From Chionoecetes opilio (taxonomy: Eukaryota > Arthropoda > Malacostraca > Decapoda > Majidae): 64,000 nt of DNA. This document shows, piece after piece, positions 57,650-64,000 of this stretch (positions are counted from its first letter, which is position 1; every line of letters starts with the position of its first letter). Under the pieces are notes generated by a model. The model was not told the origin of the DNA. It saw nothing but the letters and a program-made list of their open reading frames with translations, and ran no database searches. The stretch lies in assembly GCA_016584305.1 (NCBI GenBank), contig JACEEZ010021775.1, forward strand, positions 62,501-126,500, written 5' to 3'. Made by a program: the position numbers and the translations under genes.

Positions 57650-59715
57650 ACATGATAGAGCAAAAAAGAGGGGAGAAAAAGAAGAACAAAGAAAGGTCAG
57701 ATACAATATGGAAAAGCAGACTGTGACGGATTAAGAAAATTCATTCGGAGGCGAACTGGAGTAATTCCATCAACAAGGAGTACCCGAGAAAAAATTGTGG
57801 AGGTTCATCTGAATTTACACCCCGAATGATAATAGTTATGTTCCAAGGATAGTTACCAGAGAAGTAAAAAAATGAATGGTTTAAAACCGAAAATGTGCAA
57901 TTAGCAAGACTTATAAGAAGAAAAAAAACATGGAGATGATTTTGGGGAAAAAAAGGAGGTATCAACCTTTTGGGAGAAGTAAAAACAACTAGAAATGAAT
58001 ATGAAAGTATCCAAAGAGAAGGGGAAAAGAAACTATAAGGATAAAATAAAAAATTTTTAAGAATAAAAAAAACTTTTCTATAGATATTTTAATAAAAATG
58101 AAAAACAAGGAAGGAATAATAAGCTGAAGGTAAAGGCATAGTGTTGAAATGCATTACCAGGCCGGGGTGATAAATAAGGCTTACGACTGTATTTACAAGA
58201 AAAAGTGAATTTAAAAAAAATTAATAGCAAAAGAAATATATGGAAACAAAAAAGAAACGTATAAAAAAAAAGGCAAAGGAAATCAAATTGAAAAACCCGG
58301 CCCGATGGAGTGTAAAAACGGATCATGAAGAGTGCAGTAACCAACGCGGAAATTTACTGTGTTTTGAAGTTCACTCAAGGAAGCAAGCCCCCCCTTGTTT
58401 GGGAAAAGGAAAATATTGTCCCCAATTCACAAGGGGGTAACCAAGAAAACCACAAAAATTACAGGCCTACTTAAAAATGTATGGAAAAAATGTGTGAAAA
58501 ATTGTAAAGGACAGATGTTAAAATATTTGGAAAGACAAACACCTTGCGGGTGGCCATTTGGATTTGAGGGGAATTCATGTACACAAATCTTTTAAATTTT
58601 TTACTCAGAGTGATCGAGTGACACGGAAAAGAGAGGGGTGGGCTTCATTTTTTGGACCAAAAAAAAAGAAGGCTTTGCAGGTCCCTCTAAGAGCGCTCGG
58701 GAGTGAACGTAGGAGGATTAAAGGGGGTTTGCTGAAGGGATGGAAGCTTTTTTAGAAACGAGAGATAAAACAGTAATAAAGATCAAAAGTCGAAGGGTGC
58801 AGTGTGAAAAGTGGAGTTCTAAAGGATCATATTGGCCCCAGTGTGTTCTTGGTCTATGTAAATGATAGGGCAGAAGGATAAACATTTTTATGAGTTTTTT
58901 CCTGATGATGCAAAATTACAAAGAAAGTAGAAAGTAAAGAGGACTGTGAGGATTTACAAAAGGATTTTGATAAGATTTTTCAGATGGAGTCAAATATGGG
59001 AAAAAGGAGTTTAAACTAAAAGTTAAAATATGGAAATGGCAGTAACAAAAAAAGACAGAGAGGAAGTTTCGTGGGAAAACGAATTGATAATCAAAAAAGG
59101 TCGAAAAAAATCTGGGAGTTTTGGAAAAATTAAAGGCAATTTGTCACCAGAACATATAAACAAGATCCGGGAACATACATTGCTGGGAATATAAGAATGG
59201 CATTCAAAAATCTGGGTGAAGAATGATCAAATTGATAACATCTCTGATTCGAACCAAAAAAAAAATTTGGGAAAATTTCGGCATGATTTGGTCCCACATA
59301 AAAAGAAGGATAAAAGAAGTTGAGAGTCAAAGAGAGCCCCCAAAAAAGGCTCCAACCTGAGAGATTTTACCATATAAGAAAGACTTTCAAAACTAAAAAT
59401 CCCACCTTGGAAAGAAGAAAAGGGGAATTTTTTTACAGTTAGACTTTAATGGTCTGGAAAAAATTGTAGAAATGATCTATTTGTGTGGGACACAGAAGTA
59501 CAAGGGTCTGAAAAAATTTAAAAGGACAACATGCAAAAGGGGGTATAAAAAATAAGCTTCCCTTTAGAAGCTGAACCTGGAAACCTTGATGCAAAGTGAT
59601 TAAGCAAAAGTATTCAGGACTTCAAGGCAAACTGGATAATAGTAGATTTGGAACGGGCAAGAGATAGCTCTTTTTCCGTAAAAGTTACAACTGGGAAATA
59701 CACACACACAACACC
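57650..59715 (+). pseudogene. Heavily decayed non-LTR retrotransposon
   Basis: Reading across frames: 58395-58470 resembles the ANIVPIHKGG...NYRP region, 58480-58570 KICEK...YLE...FGF, 58850-58930 FLVYVND and F(P)DDAKL (the FADD box with a changed second residue), 59080-59230 the SRKEKDLGV...NIRMAF region, and 59600-59712 the C-terminal FKAKLDNS plus the AAATACACACACACA tail. Frameshifts and homopolymer changes are very frequent. It is a different family from the LINE at 52425. Confidence 0.75.
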
Positions 59716-59718
59716 AAA

Positions 59719-59998
59719 AGGTAAGTCCATGAGCTACGGAATTTGTGAAAAGCAGCCAGACTTTTCCCAAGCATTCCTTAAACTAAACTCTGAAAAAATG
59801 TTTTTACCCAAAACTCCCCTTCAAAACTATTCAATCGACATGGGCCAAACCGTTACCACCTACGTTTATTAGCAAATTTTTTTTAGCCTACTCTCATCAA
59901 AAATTTAATTTCAGTTTTCGCCTACCCAAACAACCGACAGAAGACGACAGACACCACACCACACACAACGACAAAACCCACTCCTATGTATATTACAA
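59719..59998 (+). repeat. Interspersed repeat X, copy 1
   Basis: GTCCATGAG, TTTTTACCCAAAACTCC, TTCAATCGACATGGG and CTACTCTCATCAAAA match 61646-61905. Confidence 0.75.
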
Positions 59999-60270
59999 TG
60001 CTTGTGGGCCCTTCGACCCACTATTGATTTTGTATATTAGACAAAAGTGAATGCAACTCCAATCGGTTTTTTGCGTCGTTGGGCACTGGTCAAAGTGCCT
60101 CTGGTAGACCCAAAATTTCCCTGTGATTCCAACCTTTGTTTCTGTGATTCCAAAACCATCACCCCCCGGGCGGATGGGTCATTGGTAGGTTGTTGTCTGC
60201 GGTGCTCCCTCTTCGTCAGCCCCCCAATTTCGTCCTGGCGTGGGGGCTTTGTATAGTCAAAAACCTTGTA

Positions 60271-60405
60271 CAGGGGGATCCCTTATCGAGCATTCGGTAT
60301 ACGGGAAAACATGATACGAGCTGAGTAAAAAGGGTCATTTTAATATAGAATCCCAAAATCCAATGCTACACATTCAAAATGGGGTGAGTAAAATTACCAA
60401 ATTCA
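60271..60405 (+). mobile_element. Truncated pogo/Tigger-like MITE
   Basis: It begins CAGGGGGATCCCTTATCGAG after TA and follows the complete element at 60811 for about 135 bp with many small differences, then stops. Confidence 0.7.
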
Positions 60406-60631
60406 AGCCACCCCACCCACTATCTCTGGGCTGTATTGAGTACAATTTAGATGCCATACGCGTTTGTGGGCAGTGGAAGAGGTCTGCGCACCCCTCCCTT
60501 GTCCCTTACCTACCCAACACAGCGTTCACACACACAAGTTTATTACGGCGGGAATGTAGGTAAGTATAGCGGAGTGATGCCACGAGGAACACAGGGAGAG
60601 GAGTGATGTGTTGCCTCTGTCGTGGTAGGTA

Positions 60632-60750
60632 GTAGGGCTGGGCGCGAAACGATTCCGGAATCGATTCCGACGATTCCACCACATAGGCAGTAGAATCGAT
60701 TCCACTCAACGGAATAGATTCCTCGGAAACGATTCCACAGATATTTCACA
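60632..60750. repeat. GATTCC/GGAATC palindromic cluster, hAT-like relic
   Basis: GGGCTGGGCGCGAAACGATT is followed by repeated GATTCC and its complement GGAATC. Such clusters behind a GGGCTGGGC start resemble hAT ends, but no second end or target duplication is visible. Confidence 0.45.
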
Positions 60751-60810
60751 TTGAGTTCTATATAGTAAGCAGTGGCAGCGTAGAGAGTTGTTATATACAG
60801 TATATATATA

Positions 60811-61562
60811 CAGGGAGGTCCCGTTATACGAGCATTCGGTATACGAGAATCCGATGATACGAGATGTGTAAATTAGGGTCTATTTTCAATATACGAGATC
60901 GAAAATCCAATGATACGACATTCAAACTGGGGTGAGTAAAATTATCAAGTTCAAAATGCTTGCCTACTACTTTCGGACTGGACAAAGGGGGATTTGGTTG
61001 ACCCCAGTGAGGTCACCCCTAGCAAGCCGTAACCTGAAGGGTAATTAAGCATATGGCGCAGCCTGACATTAAGGGGTAATTAGCAGATGTGGGGCCCCAA
61101 CCTTGGGACTGCAGTCAGGTCACCCCTAGCAAGGCGTGACCTGAAGGGTAATTAAGCATATGGCGCGGCCTAACCTTTAGGGATAATTAGCAGGTGTGCG
61201 GCCCCAGCCTTGGGACCGCTACACTACCCTCTCTTGTATCACGCGCGTCCCCTACATTACAACGTCTCTTTTGCTTGTTATGCATGTTTTATGTTAAATT
61301 AATGTGCAGTTATGTTATTTTGTGTGCTATTTTCTCTTTCAGAATGCTTTTTCTACAGAATAGGTAGTACAGTGTGGGTAGTATAGACGCTGTGTGTTTG
61401 TTGTGTTTGGTATAGTTTATTTTAGCTTGAAAAACATGTCTTTGATGGGGTCCTGGAACCAAACCTATATTTTACCATTAGTTATGTATTTCGCTATACG
61501 AGATTTCGCTTTACGAGTATGCCAGGTGGAACCTAACTGCTCGTATCTTCGGGACCTCCCTG
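60811..61562 (+). mobile_element. pogo/Tigger-like MITE, 752 bp
   Basis: The ends CAGGGAGGTCCCG and CGGGACCTCCCTG are perfect inverted repeats flanked by TA on both sides (60809-60810, 61563-61564). TATACGAG-type subterminal repeats are typical of Tigger/pogo elements. No transposase frame is present. The interior contains two similar copies of a segment with CACCCCTAGCAAG and GGTAATTAAGCATATGGCGC. Confidence 0.88.
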
Positions 61563-61645
61563 TAGTTGGTACTTGCAAAGTGTCTAGATAGGATCAAAGT
61601 ATCTTATCTTACCAACACACACACTCACACACGCATACAAACGTC

Positions 61646-61905
61646 CATGAGTCTACTGAGTTTGTGGAATGCGGCAAGACGTTACCGCAGAGTTTTTCCT
61701 GTAATCTAATACTCCTAAAGTGTTTTTAGCCCAAAACTCCTTCAAAATGATTCAATCGACATGGGACTAAGCCGCTTACCACCTACGATTTATTTGCAAT
61801 TTTTTTAGTCTACTCTCATCAAAATTGAATTTACAGTTTCTGCTACCCAAAACAGACAGACAGACAGACACACAGACACACGGCTACTCCTATAGTATAT
61901 TAGAT
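61646..61905 (+). repeat. Interspersed repeat X, copy 2
   Basis: See 59719-59998; this copy is cleaner and ends in a CAGACAGA run and TATTAGATGAATG. Confidence 0.75.
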
Positions 61906-62850
61906 GAATGTAAAAGGCTGTCATGTGATGGATGATGGCTGGCCTGGAGAGCAGTGTTAAGGGTTAGGTGGCCTGGAGAGCAGTGTGAAGGGTTAGTTAG
62001 CTAGAATTCAATGTTTTGTATTTTATAAAAAATTGCTGTTCTTCCCTGTGTCATATCACGTAAGTATTCAACGTAGAATTATGAAACAAAAACCACAAGT
62101 CCTCATCTTGCTTGACACGTCACGAGTGGAGGAGGAAGAACACTACATTCTCTCCCTGACTCGCCAGTATTTGTACGTTGAAGTGGTTAAGGTTGTGGCC
62201 ACAGTTAACGCTTGTGTAGCTGTCTGACCCACACTGCTGCAGCCTTGCCGTTCAGCTGAGAACCCCGGGCTACAGCTTGGAACTGTGCTTAATTAATCCC
62301 TTCACGCCCAGATGTTCCTTTGCTATATAAAACCGTCTGTTGTGGAGCCATAAAATTACGAAAAGTAACTGCATATACCAATCAGTTAGTCGACAAGGAT
62401 ACTAAACAGGTTATTTCTATAAAACATGTCTTATATTCACTAAAAATCTTCTAATGGTAGCCAAATTACAATGGAAATTACGTTCTGGGTCTCAAGGGGT
62501 TAACTAAATTTGACAAACAATCAATTCCACGGGAAAATGTTTCAACCATGATTAGAAAAACATTAGTCATGTAAGCATCACCGACGTGCACAATGGATTC
62601 ATTTATAGCGTATAAATCCCATAGAATGCAACTGTAGTGCTGAGTCACAAGAGTCGTCCCATTTTGATAGGATACAGAGATTTATAGGTGACGGTGGATG
62701 GGTCACCACTTCTAACCTTCTTTAATAATAAAGTTCTTTGTGTAGTTGACTGTGCAACCTTTGGTATGACTACTGGGGGAGAAATAATAAGTTATGAGGT
62801 AGTGGTGATGAAGTACAGCACCTTAGCATGTGCGGCAAATAGGAGGGCGG
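61906..62850. other. Intergenic stretch with one MITE
   Basis: Only MITE copy 5 is recognised; short frames have no signature. Confidence 0.6.
62293..62503 (+). mobile_element. piggyBac-like MITE, copy 5
   Basis: TTAATCCCTTCACGCCCAGA to CTCAAGGGGTTAA, TTAA ends, shared interior. Confidence 0.9.
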
Positions 62851-62984
62851 GTGACGAGTTGCGAGATGAGTGCGAGAGGATTATTGTCTGAGGGCGTGTG
62901 TGAGAATTGCGTCCGAGAATGCGAGAGGGTTAAGAATTTTTGATAACATTTTTGTGGTTAGGGAGTGTGTGAGAATAGACTTAT

Positions 62985-63120
62985 TGAGAATTGACAAGGA
63001 AGATCAACGTACAATGGGGTGGTGGAGAGGGCGAGGGGCAGTATGCCGAGATGGTTTGGACACTTGCAAAGGATGGCCGAGACTAAGTTGACAAGAAGAT
63101 TATGTTCTTATGTTATGTTC
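62985..63120 (+). pseudogene. Short LINE C-terminal relic
   Basis: One frame reads RWFGHLQRMAETKLTRR, the tail motif (R)(R/W)FGHxxRM found at the C-terminus of many non-LTR proteins. It is only about 100 bp and decayed. Confidence 0.5.
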
Positions 63121-63258
63121 TTATAGACTATAGCTGTGGTCGTCCCCTCGAGGTAGTCTCCAACAACAAACTTAAGACTAGATGAAGCAAAAACGTATCA
63201 TTCTTATAAATCGGTAATCATAATTTGTATCCCGCCAAAATCCCAAAATTTGTAACTT

Positions 63259-63470
63259 TTAACCCCTTCACGCCCAGATCTTTTCTTTGCTGCATGAAAA
63301 TAGTTGTTCTTTGCCATGAAATTACGAAAAGTAACTTAATATACCAAATTAACTAGTGGACAAGGATTCTAAATAGGTCATATCTATAAAATATTGCTCA
63401 CAATTCATTAAAATAGTTAAATGAAAGTCAAATTACAATGGAAATAACGTTCTGGGCCTCAAGGGGTTAA
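63259..63470 (+). mobile_element. piggyBac-like MITE, copy 6
   Basis: TTAACCCCTTCACGCCCAGA to CCTCAAGGGGTTAA, TTAA ends; the interior is the most diverged of the six. Confidence 0.9.
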
Positions 63471-63623
63471 GATGAAAAATACAAAGCTATCAAATCAAAG
63501 TCTTCCTAGACAATATACACATTCAAAAGTAAATACATATAAATTTCAAATGTTTCTTTAACCCAAACCACCATTCTAATACAAGGAGTAGGCTTAATAC
63601 TGATGCCAGCTAGTGATGGGTAC

Positions 63624-63841
63624 CTATAGTCTATTTCTTTAACAAGGCAAAAAATCCTGCCCCCTTGCTGCTTCCTGACTGATATTTGATGCCAGGAGAA
63701 GGGAATACTACGCTTCTTCTAAATTTCAACTTTTTTTTTATCATAGTTAACCATATTATCAGGTAAACAGAGGCATCATTTTAAGCATGAGACCTTGAGA
63801 TAGAATACATTTTTTGCCTTGTCAAAAAAAATAGACTATAG
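63624..63841. mobile_element. Small MITE with CTATAGTCTATT ends, 218 bp
   Basis: CTATAGTCTATTTCTTTAAC and its mirrored right end form inverted repeats of about 30 bp including AACAAGGCAAAAAA. The terminal 12 bases equal those of the giant fold-back at 39963-41421. Confidence 0.8.
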
Positions 63842-64000
63842 TGGTAGGGCACCGGGAGTGGCATTGTCTTTGGAAATGTTACACCACTACGAAAGACATC
63901 CCACAAAACACCAAACACGACCCTGAATAAGCACATGATCCCTGGCGTAAAATAAATTAAAGATATCGTCAGTCATTATCAGCTTCTTCATTTTCCCCTC

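Overview
The window is eukaryotic. It holds the 3' two-thirds of one large intron-rich gene on the + strand, surrounded and interrupted by mobile elements, minisatellites and microsatellites. The gene is a FARP (FERM, RhoGEF and pleckstrin-domain protein). Its first exon in the window (3532-3692) encodes the C-lobe of the FERM domain and its last (49966-50086) encodes the end of the second PH domain; the rest of the FERM domain must lie before position 1. The repeat types (a tRNA-derived SINE, non-LTR elements of a kind common in crabs and shrimps, very long GA and CA tracts) suggest a decapod crustacean, probably a crab. That is an inference from repeat style, not a proven identity.

Layout. 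1-3531: intron with a hAT element and a fold-back. 3532-5676: three exons for the FERM C-lobe and FERM-adjacent (FA) region. 7168-11444: one 4.3-kb exon encoding a disordered, phospho-motif-rich linker that ends in a stop codon. 11445-29622: 18 kb with no recognisable exon (intron, or partly 3' UTR of a short isoform), holding a fold-back MITE, a TTAA-flanked element, a decayed LINE and two SINEs. 29623-37430: linker end and DH (RhoGEF) domain. 37676-39833: PH1. 41943-50086: inter-PH linker and PH2. 50087 to about 52300: 3' UTR with two AATAAA signals. 52425-64000: no gene recognised; two non-LTR retrotransposon remains, a 35-bp minisatellite, a pogo/Tigger-like MITE, piggyBac-like MITEs and a stretch that looks either heavily decayed or poorly base-called.

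How it works together. By family knowledge FARP proteins sit at the membrane through FERM and PH domains and act on Rho-family GTPases through the DH domain. Exon phases in this window allow three products: a short FERM-FA-linker protein that stops at 11444, a conventional FERM-DH-PH-PH protein that skips the giant exon, and a very long protein that splices from inside the giant exon into the DH exons. All three are in frame; only transcript data can say which exist.

The most notable structures outside the gene are: a DNA transposon (45386-49377, 3-bp CAG target duplication) nested inside a non-LTR retrotransposon and carrying a 3.16-kb nearly pure purine tract in the last intron; two large palindromes (755 bp and 1459 bp) in transcribed introns; six copies of a TTAA-flanked MITE; and a hAT copy whose internal 20-bp repeat has expanded to about 34 copies.
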